Shown here one piece after another: positions 17,768-25,810 of a DNA stretch of 64,000 bases (position 1 is the first letter of the stretch; each line of letters begins with the position of its first letter). The notes under the pieces are model-generated. The model was not told the DNA's origin and ran no database searches. It worked only from the letters and a program-made list of their open reading frames with translations. The DNA lies in NCBI GenBank assembly GCA_903822545.1, contig CAIJPN010000182.1, positions 1-64,000 on the forward strand, given 5' to 3'. A program made the position numbers and the translations under genes. The DNA is from an uncultured Anaerolineae bacterium. GTDB lineage: Bacteria > Chloroflexota > Anaerolineae > Anaerolineales > Villigracilaceae.

Positions 17768-18812
17768 CCACAAAATTGGAGCAACGCCCCTGAAAACCAT
17801 CACCCTGTCTGCCATTCGTATGGATGCTGCGCCAGCGGCGACCTCCGCCCGGCTGGAACGCGCCGAAAAACTGGTAGCGCAGGCCGCTGCCAGGGGCGCG
17901 GAACTGGCTGTGCTGCCGGAAGTCTTCAACACCGGCTATGAGTATCACGATGCCAACTATGCTCTGGCCGAGCCGCTGGATGGCGAAACTGTCTCGTGGA
18001 TGAAATTGGCGGCGCGGAAGCACAACCTTTACCTGGCGGGTGGTTTCCTGCTGCGTGATGCAGGTGATATCTATAACTGCATGGCGCTGGTTTCGCCCAG
18101 CGGGCAGTTGTGGCGCTACGAAAAAACCTATCCGTGGGCCTGGGAACGCGCTTACTTCAGGCCGGGGCGCACCGGCCCTGTGGTGGCAGAAACGGAACTG
18201 GGCAAATTCGGCCTGATGATCTGCTGGGACAGCGGTCACGCCAGGCTGTGGGCCCGGTATGCGGGCAAGGTGGATGCCATGCTGGTGAGCAGCTGCCCAC
18301 CGCTTGTTCATCACCTGGAGTATCATCTCCCGGATGGGCCGGTGGTATCCAATGAGCACCTGGGGCCAGTCATAGAACAGATTTACAACAACAGCGGCAT
18401 GATTTTTGGCGAGTTTTTCCGGCGGCAGGTGAGCTGGTTGGGCGTCCCGGCGGTGAATACCACGGGCGGCGGCGTTTTCCGCTCAAAACTGCCGCGCCCG
18501 AGGCTTTCGCTGGCGATTTTGCTGGCTGCCCGCCCCGATTTGTGGAAATATCTCCTGCGCGCCGCGGATGTGACAGTAATGTGCGGCTATTTCGACGAGA
18601 CTTTTGTGGCAGATGCGCAAGGCCGGGTGCTGGCACACACCAGCCTGGATGGGGATGATCTGACGCTGGCGCAGGTTGCGCTGGCAGACCAGGCTCCTGC
18701 CCCGAGGCTGCCCCAGCCGCCCATTGAGCTTTCCCCGCTGACCTTCCTGGCGGATGCGGCCAGCAATGCTTTGCTGGTGAATTATTACGATGCGCGCAAG
18801 AACCCGCGCTAA
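17760..18812 (+). CDS. Carbon-nitrogen hydrolase (nitrilase superfamily)
   Basis: About 350 residues from the ATG at 17760, which overlaps the end of the cyanophycinase gene. The catalytic Glu-Lys-Cys triad is visible: Glu in AVLPEVFNTGYE, Lys in WRYEKTYPWAWE, and Cys in GLMICWDSGHARLW. Such enzymes hydrolyse amides, nitriles or carbamoyl groups. The Trp-rich region after the Lys and the about 60-residue insertion after the Cys do not match a subfamily I can name. The overlap with cyanophycinase suggests linked nitrogen-storage or amide metabolism, which is inference only. Confidence 0.87.
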   Translation: MISHKIGATPLKTITLSAIRMDAAPAATSARLERAEKLVAQAAARGAELAVLPEVFNTGYEYHDANYALAEPLDGETVSWMKLAARKHNLYLAGGFLLRDAGDIYNCMALVSPSGQLWRYEKTYPWAWERAYFRPGRTGPVVAETELGKFGLMICWDSGHARLWARYAGKVDAMLVSSCPPLVHHLEYHLPDGPVVSNEHLGPVIEQIYNNSGMIFGEFFRRQVSWLGVPAVNTTGGGVFRSKLPRPRLSLAILLAARPDLWKYLLRAADVTVMCGYFDETFVADAQGRVLAHTSLDGDDLTLAQVALADQAPAPRLPQPPIELSPLTFLADAASNALLVNYYDARKNPR

Positions 18813-18834
18813 CCCCGATTTATTCCCAAAAGCG

Positions 18835-19245
18835 ATGACAGAACCAACTTTTCCTTGTCCTGCCTGTGGTGGCCCGCTCCAACCCGAACCAAACCGCGAT
18901 TCGATGTCCTGTGCCTATTGTGGCGCGGCTGTTTCCATCCCAGAGCTGCTGCGTTGGACGAAGATCACAACTTCGAAACCTGTAGAGAAACCCAGGTTTG
19001 ACCCGTTTGCGGCGGCCCATAAAGCCGTCACGCCTGAATTACGCCAGAAAACCATCCAGCAAAACCAGCGGGTGGCCGACATCTTGCGTAAGGTGGAGCC
19101 AGTGGCGAATACGGCTTATCGTGGTTACTTTTGGTGGGTTTTGTTGAAGGGGCTGATGGTGCCGGGGGTTTTGTTGCTTGTCTCGATCTGTTGTGTGGTG
19201 ACGCTGGTAACCGGCGGGGTGATCTGGTTTTTGTCCAGCCGGTGA
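18835..19245 (+). CDS. Zinc-ribbon protein with C-terminal membrane helix
   Basis: A 136-residue protein starting MTEPTFPCPACGG, with two Cys pairs, CPAC and CAYC, about 19 residues apart that form a zinc ribbon. A charged helical linker follows, then a C-terminal TM segment (about residues 105-132, MVPGVLLLVSICCVVTLVTGG). The start at 18835 avoids the upstream in-frame ATG inside the preceding gene. Function unknown. Confidence 0.75.
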   Translation: MTEPTFPCPACGGPLQPEPNRDSMSCAYCGAAVSIPELLRWTKITTSKPVEKPRFDPFAAAHKAVTPELRQKTIQQNQRVADILRKVEPVANTAYRGYFWWVLLKGLMVPGVLLLVSICCVVTLVTGGVIWFLSSR

Positions 19246-19288
19246 ACGGCTGTGGATGTTTGGCATCCGTTCGTCTTGAGAATTTAAC

Positions 19289-19320
19289 AAAAAGACCGGG
19301 AGATTAGCCCCGGTCTTTTT
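19289..19320. terminator. Bidirectional intrinsic terminator
   Basis: AAAAAGACCGGG at 19289-19300 and CCCGGTCTTTTT at 19308-19319 (or shifted by one) form a strong stem with A- and T-tracts on both sides. It sits between converging genes. Confidence 0.9.
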
Positions 19321-19337
19321 GTGTGGCGCGGTTGGTT

Positions 19338-19565
19338 TTAATCGTCATCGCCCAGCGCGGCGATGGCGCGCAGCAGGCCAAAGACCAGCACGCCCAGTTT
19401 GATACCTTCGGTGATGGTCAGGGTGCTTTCGCGCTCTTTTTTTGCGGCGCGGCGACGCAGCAGCATGGCGGCAACCAATCCGGCTCCGGCACCCACCAGC
19501 GCGCCGACCACAATGGGGTTGACGGATGAATTTTTTCTGACTTGGATTTCTTCTTTCTTTGGCAT
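19338..19565 (-). CDS. Small single-TM protein
   Basis: A 75-residue protein with a charged N-terminus, a Gly/Ala-rich membrane segment (about residues 16-36) followed by an RRRAAKKERE basic-acidic patch, and a second weakly hydrophobic stretch. A strong AAAGGAG ribosome site lies 9 nt before the ATG. It is 6 nt downstream of the next membrane gene and likely co-transcribed. No family recognised. Confidence 0.7.
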   Translation of the reverse strand: MPKKEEIQVRKNSSVNPIVVGALVGAGAGLVAAMLLRRRAAKKERESTLTITEGIKLGVLVFGLLRAIAALGDDD

Positions 19566-19571
19566 GTGGTA

Positions 19572-20000
19572 TTACTCCTTTTCGCGGCTCAGGAAGCCGA
19601 TGAGCATTTCAATCCAGGCCCTGATTTTGAGCACTGGCTCGACCAGGCTGTCGGCCCACTGGCCGATTTTAGCATCAAAGTAGAGCGCGTACTGTTGCAC
19701 CAGGCCGGTATAGCGCGGGGTGACTTTGAGCAGTTTTGCCAGCCCGTAAACGCTGCCAACTACCAGCGCCAATTGCACCAGCATCCCGAACATGGTTGGG
19801 ATGACAAGCCAGATGGTGCTGATGGCGGCCCAGCGGCCAACATCACCGCCATCGCGGAAGGTGGCGACACCCACCAGCACAGCAACGGCCAGCCCTAGCA
19901 TGGTAGCCAGCACAACCGGCATGAGAATGTTCCAGTAAAACTGGCGGCGGTGCTTGACGATGCTTTCACGGTCAGGTTGGGGAATGGGGAGTTTGTCCAT
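19572..20000 (-). CDS. Membrane protein of unknown function
   Basis: A 142-residue protein with TM helices near residues 24-46 and 60-88, and an amphipathic C-terminal region (YALYFDAKIGQWADSLVEPVLKIRAW). No recognised domain. The ATG at 20000 lies 6 nt after a TATAAT box, a leaderless arrangement. The small TM protein at 19338-19565 follows in the same operon. Confidence 0.7.
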   Translation of the reverse strand: MDKLPIPQPDRESIVKHRRQFYWNILMPVVLATMLGLAVAVLVGVATFRDGGDVGRWAAISTIWLVIPTMFGMLVQLALVVGSVYGLAKLLKVTPRYTGLVQQYALYFDAKIGQWADSLVEPVLKIRAWIEMLIGFLSREKE

Positions 20001-20006
20001 GCCTTA

Positions 20007-20012
20007 ATTATA
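20007..20012 (-). promoter_or_regulatory. -10 box, leaderless spacing
   Basis: TATAAT on the minus strand, separated by 6 nt from the ATG at 20000; no ribosome site in between. Confidence 0.55.
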
Positions 20013-20110
20013 CCCGCCGGGATGCATAAATGCGCTGGTTTCTTTGGTGGGAACGCGCATTTTTTGCGTTGATATTAAAAACGGGCTCTCCCGTTCATAA
20101 TGGGGAACGG

Positions 20111-20204
20111 GTAGGGGCGACCCGCCCCGTGCGAAAAATCGTGGTTTTGTGCTTGAATTCCCTGCAAAAATGCGCCTGTTTATGCTTTGAAGGGTTGCCC
20201 CTAC
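20111..20204. repeat. Long-loop inverted repeat of the GTAGGG family
   Basis: GTAGGGGCGACCC at 20111-20123 pairs with GGGTTGCCCCTAC at 20192-20204 (one mismatch) across a 68-nt loop. No gene is seen between 20001 and 20284; the space holds this repeat and the hairpin at 20240-20268. Confidence 0.75.
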
Positions 20205-20239
20205 AGATTTTCACACCAAAAACGGTAGAGCCTAAAAAC

Positions 20240-20268
20240 GTATGGGCGCAGCAGCGCTGCGCCCATAC
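20240..20268 (-). terminator. Perfect 13-bp hairpin with T-tract behind the malic enzyme gene
   Basis: GTATGGGCGCAGC (20240-20252) and GCTGCGCCCATAC (20256-20268) pair perfectly around a 3-nt loop. Read on the minus strand it lies 16 nt after the malic enzyme stop and is followed by GTTTTTAGG, so it can act as its intrinsic terminator. It resembles the GTAGGG/CCCTAC palindromes elsewhere. Confidence 0.75.
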
Positions 20269-20284
20269 CAATTGGGGAATGAGA

Positions 20285-22552
20285 TTATTTGCGGTTCAGC
20301 GCATCCATCACTGCGACAGCGGCGATTTCAACGATGTCGTTGACTTCGTCACCGGTCTGGATGACGTGGATGGGCGCGCCCGTGCCGAGCAGGATCGGGC
20401 CAATTGCTTTGGCGTTGCCCAGGCGAGAGAGCAGTTTGTAGGCGATGTTGGCGCTTTCTAGCGAGGGGAAGACCAGCACGTTGGCATCCTTTACAGTGCT
20501 GAACGGGTAGCGTTCATCCACCATTTCGGGCACAACGGCGGTATCGGCCTGCATCTCACCATCGACGGGGTAGTCGGGGTTGCGCGATTTGATGAGTTCA
20601 ACGGCCCGGCGGACTTTGTCTGAGAGCGGGTGCGGTGTGGAGCCGAAGTTGGAGAACGAGAGGAAGGCTACGCGTGGTTCCACTTCCATTTGCCGGGCGA
20701 AGTTGGCTGCCAGGCAGGCGATTTCTGCCAGGTCTTCTGCGCTTGGGTCGATGTTGACAGTGGCGTCGGTGAAGAAGTAGGTTTTATCGCCAGAGACGAT
20801 GATGTAGACACCGGCAGCGCGGGTGGCGCCTTTGGCTGTGTGGTGGATTTGCAGGGCGGGGCGGATAACTTCGGGGTAGTCGTAAGTCAGGCCGGAGACG
20901 AAAGCATCAGCGTCACCCAATTTGACCATCATCGAGCCGAATACGTTCGGGTCAAGGATGCGCTTGTAGGCGTCTACCATCACAATGCCTTTGCGGTTGC
21001 GCAGGCTGTAATAGGCTTCGGCGTATTTGTCTGAATCATCGAAGTGGGCAGGGTCAACCACTTTGGGTTTGAAATCGAGGCTGAGCAGCTTGATCTTTTC
21101 TTTGATGACTTCAGCGTTGCCGATCAGGATCGGGGTGGCGATGCCTTCTTCCTTGACCTGGAAGGCGGCGCGGATGATCTTGGTTTCTTCGCCTTCACCG
21201 AAGGCCACGCGTTTGGTGCCTTTGCTGGCCTTGGCTTTGTTCATGATGAAGTAGCGCACCTGCTCGCCCTTGCCGAGACGGTAGGCAAGCTGTTCGCGGT
21301 ACTCTTCGATGTCGATCTTTTTGCGCGCCACGCCGGTTTCCATGGCCATTTGGGCCACAGCCGGGGCTTCCCACAGCAGTACGCGCGGGTCGAGCGGTTT
21401 GGGGATGATGTATTCGGGGCCGAGTTTCATGCTTTCGACGCCGTAGGCGCGTAAGACAGAGTCGGGTACGTCTTCTTTTGCCAGCCGGGAAAGTGCCTGG
21501 GATGCGGCAAATTTCATCTCTTCGTTGATGGCGCGGGCGCGGACATCCAGCGCGCCACGGAAGATGAATGGGAAACCGAGCACGTTGTTAACCTGGTTGG
21601 GGTAGTCTGAGCGGCCTGTGGCGACGATGGAATCGGGGCAGGCTTCTTTGGCCAGTTCGTATTTGATTTCGGGGTCGGGGTTGGCCATGGCGAAGATGAT
21701 CGGGCGTTCGGCCATGGTTTTTACCATTTCAGGAGTGAGCACGTTGGCAACGGATAGTCCGTAGAACACATCTGCGCCGCGCACGGCATCGGCCAGGGTG
21801 CGATGACCTTTGTCATCTACCGCCAGTTTGTCCTTGTATTTGTTCATGCCTTCCTGGCGGCCTTTATAGACTACGCCGCGTGTATCGCAAAGCATGATGT
21901 TTTCGCGTTTTACGCCCCAGCGGATGGCAAGTTCGGCGCACGAGATGGCCGAAGCGCCTGCGCCAGAGATGACGATGCGGATATCTTCGTGTTTTTTGCC
22001 GATGATTTCCAGTGAGTTAGCCAGGGCTGCCGAGGAGATGATGGCGGTGCCGTGCTGGTCATCATGGAATACGGGAATATCCAGGATTTTTTTGAGTTCT
22101 TCTTCGATGTAGAAACATTCTGGGGCTTTGATGTCTTCGAGGTTGATGCCGCCAAAAGTGGGGGCGATGCAGCGCGCTACGTTGATGATTTCATCTGGGT
22201 CGTGGCTGTTCACTTCGATGTCGAATACATCTACATCTGCAAACTTTTTGAACAATACACCTTTGCCTTCCATCACTGGCTTGCCAGCCAAAGCGCCCCG
22301 GTCGCCCAGTCCCAGGATAGCAGTTCCGTTTGATAAAACGGCCACCAGGTTGCCTTTGGATGTATATTCGTAAGCTGTTTCCGGGTCTTTTTCAATTTCC
22401 AGAACCGGATGCGCCACGCCCGGAGAGTATGCCAGGCTCAGGTCGCGTTGGGTGTCCATGGGTTTGGTGGGTACAACTGCGATCTTTCCCGGTTTGCCCT
22501 TGAGATGATGATACTCAAGTGCATCTTCACGGGTTACACTGATTTTTGCCAT
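20285..22552 (-). CDS. maeB: NADP-dependent malic enzyme with C-terminal phosphotransacetylase-like domain
   Basis: Oxidative decarboxylation of malate to pyruvate with NADP. The 755 residues start [20 protein letters not shown], 8 nt after a GGAGGAACG ribosome site. The N-terminal 430 residues are the malic enzyme part, with SLAYSPGVA, the metal and substrate motif HDDQHGTAI, and the nucleotide-binding [15 protein letters not shown]. The C-terminal 320 residues are the phosphotransacetylase-like domain ([30 protein letters not shown]) that in other MaeB proteins gives acetyl-CoA control rather than catalysis. Length matches the family. It stands alone between a terminator-like hairpin and repeats. 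Confidence 0.97.
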   Translation of the reverse strand: MAKISVTREDALEYHHLKGKPGKIAVVPTKPMDTQRDLSLAYSPGVAHPVLEIEKDPETAYEYTSKGNLVAVLSNGTAILGLGDRGALAGKPVMEGKGVLFKKFADVDVFDIEVNSHDPDEIINVARCIAPTFGGINLEDIKAPECFYIEEELKKILDIPVFHDDQHGTAIISSAALANSLEIIGKKHEDIRIVISGAGASAISCAELAIRWGVKRENIMLCDTRGVVYKGRQEGMNKYKDKLAVDDKGHRTLADAVRGADVFYGLSVANVLTPEMVKTMAERPIIFAMANPDPEIKYELAKEACPDSIVATGRSDYPNQVNNVLGFPFIFRGALDVRARAINEEMKFAASQALSRLAKEDVPDSVLRAYGVESMKLGPEYIIPKPLDPRVLLWEAPAVAQMAMETGVARKKIDIEEYREQLAYRLGKGEQVRYFIMNKAKASKGTKRVAFGEGEETKIIRAAFQVKEEGIATPILIGNAEVIKEKIKLLSLDFKPKVVDPAHFDDSDKYAEAYYSLRNRKGIVMVDAYKRILDPNVFGSMMVKLGDADAFVSGLTYDYPEVIRPALQIHHTAKGATRAAGVYIIVSGDKTYFFTDATVNIDPSAEDLAEIACLAANFARQMEVEPRVAFLSFSNFGSTPHPLSDKVRRAVELIKSRNPDYPVDGEMQADTAVVPEMVDERYPFSTVKDANVLVFPSLESANIAYKLLSRLGNAKAIGPILLGTGAPIHVIQTGDEVNDIVEIAAVAVMDALNRK

Positions 22553-22696
22553 GATCGTTCCTCCTGAAGGGATAGAAAAACAGAATTTGTTGCCAGCTTG
22601 TTCATTATTGCACAATTTTTTGTGCCGGGATAGTAAATTTTGTCACGTTTTGATGTGATGTAGGGCAGGATTTCTCTTGCCTGGTCATCTAAAAAA

Positions 22697-22724
22697 GTAG
22701 GGCGAGATGATCATCTCGCCCTAC
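22697..22724 (-). terminator. Perfect 28-nt palindrome acting as terminator of the acylase gene
   Basis: GTAGGGCGAGATGA and its exact complement form 14-bp arms with no spacer. On the minus strand it lies 20 nt after the acylase stop and runs into TTTTTTAG, as expected for an intrinsic terminator. It belongs to the same family as the repeat at 47739-47766. Confidence 0.8.
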
Positions 22725-22744
22725 GAACAGATTCGGGGTGGTGG

Positions 22745-25324
22745 TTACGGCACCAGCGTTAGGTGGCCTTCGGCATCCGCCTTGACTGAATCCTGGTTCC
22801 AGTGCATTGGATAGTACTGGATGTTACGCCACAGGTCGGCCATGTCGATGTAGTGCGGGTTGTCGATGTGGCCCGATTCGCCGGTGGTGTGGACGGTGAT
22901 GGAGTTGTCGAGATTGCTCATATCCACGATCATGCGCATGGAGGGCAGCCAGTTGACCTGGAAGGATGTGCCCACATCCCAGCCGGTGGCATTGACGATG
23001 GCGGAGCCACCGGCGGTTTGGAATGGCCCGCGGTTGAGCAGGTTTTCGATTGGTCCGATGCCCGATTTACCCAGCGATTGGTTGGCGAAGGTGACGGTGT
23101 GCAATGCGCCCCAGGTGGGCCACTTGCCCGTATCGCTGCTGTAATCCTTCTCCAGCTTTGTCACGGCCTCGGCAAAAGCGGCCTGGAAGATGTCATCGCG
23201 GGTTTCAACCTTCTCTTTGGTCGATTTATCATCCCACCACTGCGAGTTGGGCTGCGGGATGGTGTTGCGCAGAACCTGGTACCAGCGGTCGCCGCCTGCT
23301 GGCTGGTATTTCTCGGGAATGGCTTCATCATTGAAGGTTTTTTGCAGCAAGACCCACCAGAAATTCTCAAAAACGGCGGCGGGCTGCGAATCCATATCGT
23401 TGTAGCGGTTCCAGTTTTTGAGCATGTCCAGGGCTTTGGCCTGGTTGGGTGTGCCACTTTGAATATTGAGCGCATCCAGCACCGGCAGCAGCGATTCGGC
23501 GTTCAAATTGTGGTTATCGCCCTGCATTTTTTGGATGTAGGCCATGTCAATTTTGCCGGGCGCTTTGGTCAGCATGTCGGTGATTTCCTGGGCGCGGAAG
23601 CCGTAGTCCCAATCCTGGGTGATCAGGTGCGGGTAATCATCGGGGTTGACCTGGTTGTTGGCGGTGACGATGTAACCGGCGGGTGGGTTGAATGTGTAGG
23701 GCAGCTCTTCAAATGGGATGTAGCCCGTCCAGTCGTATTCATCCGTCCAGCCGGGTACGGGCAGGCGGCCATCGCCATTTTTGCGCATGGGGATTCTGCC
23801 GGGCATCTGGTAACCGATGTTGCCATCTATATCTGCGTAGAGCAGGTTTTGGGCCGGGACGATGAAGTGCGAACCGGCCAGGCGGAATTCCTGCCAGTTT
23901 TGGGCGTTGTTGAACTCCCAGATGGCTTCAAAAACGCTGCCTGGCTCCAGTGCCGTCCAGCGCAGGGCCACGGCGTAGGTTTCGGGCAGTTCGATTCCGG
24001 CGTTGTCTTTGAATTTAAACGGGGTGGCCTCGGCCTCGGTTTTGTCGCTTAATGCGCCATAAGTATCGGAAATGACCGGCCCAAAGCGGGAGACGCGCAC
24101 TTTGAGTTTTTGCGTATCCCCGCCTGCTACCGTTATATTTTCTTCCCGAAGCTGGAAGTCTACCCACTGACCATTGAATTCGTACTGGTGCGGGTTTTGC
24201 GGGTTGACTTTGAGAATGTAAAGATCCATGACATCTGGCCCAACGTTGGTGAAACCCCAGGCGATACGGTCGTTATGGCCGATGACCACGCCCGGCACAC
24301 CCGCGAAGCTGAATCCGGCCACTTTGAGCGGGCAGGCATCGGTATGCGGCTGGCAGTGCAGGCCAACCTGGTACCAGATGGAGGGCATCTGGCTGCTCAG
24401 GTGCGGGTCGTTTGCCAGCAGGGGCATGCCGGTATTTGTCAGTTTGCCCGAAATTGCCCAGCTGTTCGATCCAATTTCGGGGCTGGCAGGGCCAAGCACA
24501 GAGTCGAGCGCACCTAAATTAACGGATGCAGCTTGCAGGGCGGTTGAAATCCGCGCGGAATCAGGCAGGGAGGTGATCTGCGCCGGTTTGGCGGGCAGGC
24601 TTCCAGCGTTGGAAAAATCCCCAATTTCCGTGACGATACGCGGGTGATCGGCGGGGTAGGGCGGGAAGAGTTCGTTGACCTGTTCGAGGCTGAAGCTTTT
24701 GAGCAGCACGGCGCGTTCGATTTCTTCGCCCATGTTGCCGCGCAGGTCCCAGGCCATGGCTTTGGCCCAGGTGAGCGAGTGGATGGGAGACCATGCTTCA
24801 ATTTTGTAGCTGGGCGAGATCAGGCCGAGGATGCTGTATTCGAAGCTGAGTTCGACCGGTTTGCGGTTGGCGATGTAGGCGTTGACGCCTTCGGTGTAGC
24901 TGTCGAGGATGGTGCGCGATTCGGTTGTGAGCTCTTTGTATTCCTGTTCGGCAATCTGACGCCAGCCGAGGGTGCGCAGGAATTGGTCGGTTTCGAGCTG
25001 GCTTTTGCCGAACATTTCGGAGAGCCGCCCCGAGCCGATGTGCCGCCAGAAATCCATTTGCCAGAAGCGATCCTGGGCGTGGATGTAGCCCTGGGCCATG
25101 AACAGGTCGTGGAGCGTGCTGGCGTAGATGTGCGGGATGCCCATTTTGTCGCGGTAGACATCAACGGTGGCGTTGAGGCCAGGGAGTTTGAGCTGGCCAT
25201 CGATGGTGGGGTAGGATTGGGTTTTGGCGTTGTTGATGCTCAGGATGAGCGTGGGCGGGATGGCGATGACTGCGATGAGCAGGGCGAACAGGATTCCGGT
25301 GGCGATCCGGCGTATTTTGGGCAT
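22745..25324 (-). CDS. Penicillin acylase family protein (Ntn hydrolase)
   Basis: An 859-residue precursor starting MPKIRRIATGILFALLIAV, with a strong AAGGAG ribosome site and an N-terminal signal or anchor helix (about 6-28). Family marks include the alpha-chain segment DVYRDKMGIPHIYA, HAQDRFWQMDFWRH, and the autoprocessing site GSNSWAISGKL, where the Ser after the cleaved Gly would become the N-terminal nucleophile. NDPHL and the downstream beta-chain NAQNWQEFR are also present. Such enzymes cleave amides including beta-lactams and N-acyl homoserine lactones outside the cytoplasmic membrane. The substrate cannot be predicted. Confidence 0.93.
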   Translation of the reverse strand: MPKIRRIATGILFALLIAVIAIPPTLILSINNAKTQSYPTIDGQLKLPGLNATVDVYRDKMGIPHIYASTLHDLFMAQGYIHAQDRFWQMDFWRHIGSGRLSEMFGKSQLETDQFLRTLGWRQIAEQEYKELTTESRTILDSYTEGVNAYIANRKPVELSFEYSILGLISPSYKIEAWSPIHSLTWAKAMAWDLRGNMGEEIERAVLLKSFSLEQVNELFPPYPADHPRIVTEIGDFSNAGSLPAKPAQITSLPDSARISTALQAASVNLGALDSVLGPASPEIGSNSWAISGKLTNTGMPLLANDPHLSSQMPSIWYQVGLHCQPHTDACPLKVAGFSFAGVPGVVIGHNDRIAWGFTNVGPDVMDLYILKVNPQNPHQYEFNGQWVDFQLREENITVAGGDTQKLKVRVSRFGPVISDTYGALSDKTEAEATPFKFKDNAGIELPETYAVALRWTALEPGSVFEAIWEFNNAQNWQEFRLAGSHFIVPAQNLLYADIDGNIGYQMPGRIPMRKNGDGRLPVPGWTDEYDWTGYIPFEELPYTFNPPAGYIVTANNQVNPDDYPHLITQDWDYGFRAQEITDMLTKAPGKIDMAYIQKMQGDNHNLNAESLLPVLDALNIQSGTPNQAKALDMLKNWNRYNDMDSQPAAVFENFWWVLLQKTFNDEAIPEKYQPAGGDRWYQVLRNTIPQPNSQWWDDKSTKEKVETRDDIFQAAFAEAVTKLEKDYSSDTGKWPTWGALHTVTFANQSLGKSGIGPIENLLNRGPFQTAGGSAIVNATGWDVGTSFQVNWLPSMRMIVDMSNLDNSITVHTTGESGHIDNPHYIDMADLWRNIQYYPMHWNQDSVKADAEGHLTLVP

Positions 25325-25475
25325 GTTCTTCTCCTTTGGGCGATTTTGCCGCTGGAACACAGCGGCGGGGGTAATAATCTGGCAAAATCTTAACGCGAAT
25401 TGGCGCTCGTCTGACGAATTACACAGGTTTCTCCCAAAACCTGTTGGTGACTCCACTGCAAAAAAGCTTTTTTAC

Positions 25476-25562
25476 CGCAGAGCGCGCAGGGAACGCTGAG
25501 ATTCTTTTGATAACAAGCCAATTCTTCGCGGACTTTGCATTGTTATCTCTGCGCGCTCTGCG
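25476..25562. repeat. Inverted repeat with 14-bp perfect arms
   Basis: CGCAGAGCGCGCAG at 25476-25489 pairs with CTGCGCGCTCTGCG at 25549-25562. Imperfect complementarity continues outward (ACCG with CGGT near 25570). A decayed relative (ATCTCTGCGTGCTCC) lies near 61914-61928. Confidence 0.8.
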
Positions 25563-25687
25563 TTCTCGGCGGTTAAAATTTTTTGCAGTTACTACTTGGC
25601 GTAATTCGGAAATTCGCGCAATTCGCGTTAGAAGTTTCTGGGTAGTTAACACCGCAGATGGCAAAGCGGGGCGCGGTGAGGAATTCT

Positions 25688-25805
25688 CCCTCACCCTCCG
25701 CCCTCCCCCGGTGGGGGAGGGGACTTTGCTCCTCAGCCTGCCATCCCCGGCGGTGAAGGGACTTTTGCTCCCCTCCCCCGCCGGGGGAGGGGCCGGGGGT
25801 GAGGG
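25688..25805. repeat. GC-rich composite palindrome, CCCTCACCC...GGGTGAGGG
   Basis: A 118-bp element with complementary ends, an internal CCCCCGGTGGGGG hairpin and a second CCCCTCCCCC/GGGGGAGGGG hairpin. Its left end matches that of the element translated inside wecB. It lies just after the stop of the flippase-like gene on the minus strand. Confidence 0.88.
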
Positions 25806-25810
25806 CGTTT

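Larger units (their letters stand above)
25325..25810. other. 486-bp gene-free segment filled with palindromic repeats
   Basis: I see no protein-coding gene here. It holds the CGCAGAGCGCGCAG inverted repeat (25476-25562), a stretch rich in AATTCGCG words near 25595-25632, and the CCCTCACCC...GGGTGAGGG element (25688-25805). It sits between two minus-strand genes. Confidence 0.8.

Noticed and set aside
22802-24052. Long open frame antisense to the penicillin acylase gene
   Set aside because: The acylase strand has the complete set of Ntn-hydrolase motifs; the antisense frame has no recognisable domain and no ribosome site.
25476-25805. Possible insertion sequence
   Set aside because: Two sets of inverted repeats are present, but no transposase frame lies between or around them and there are no clear target duplications.
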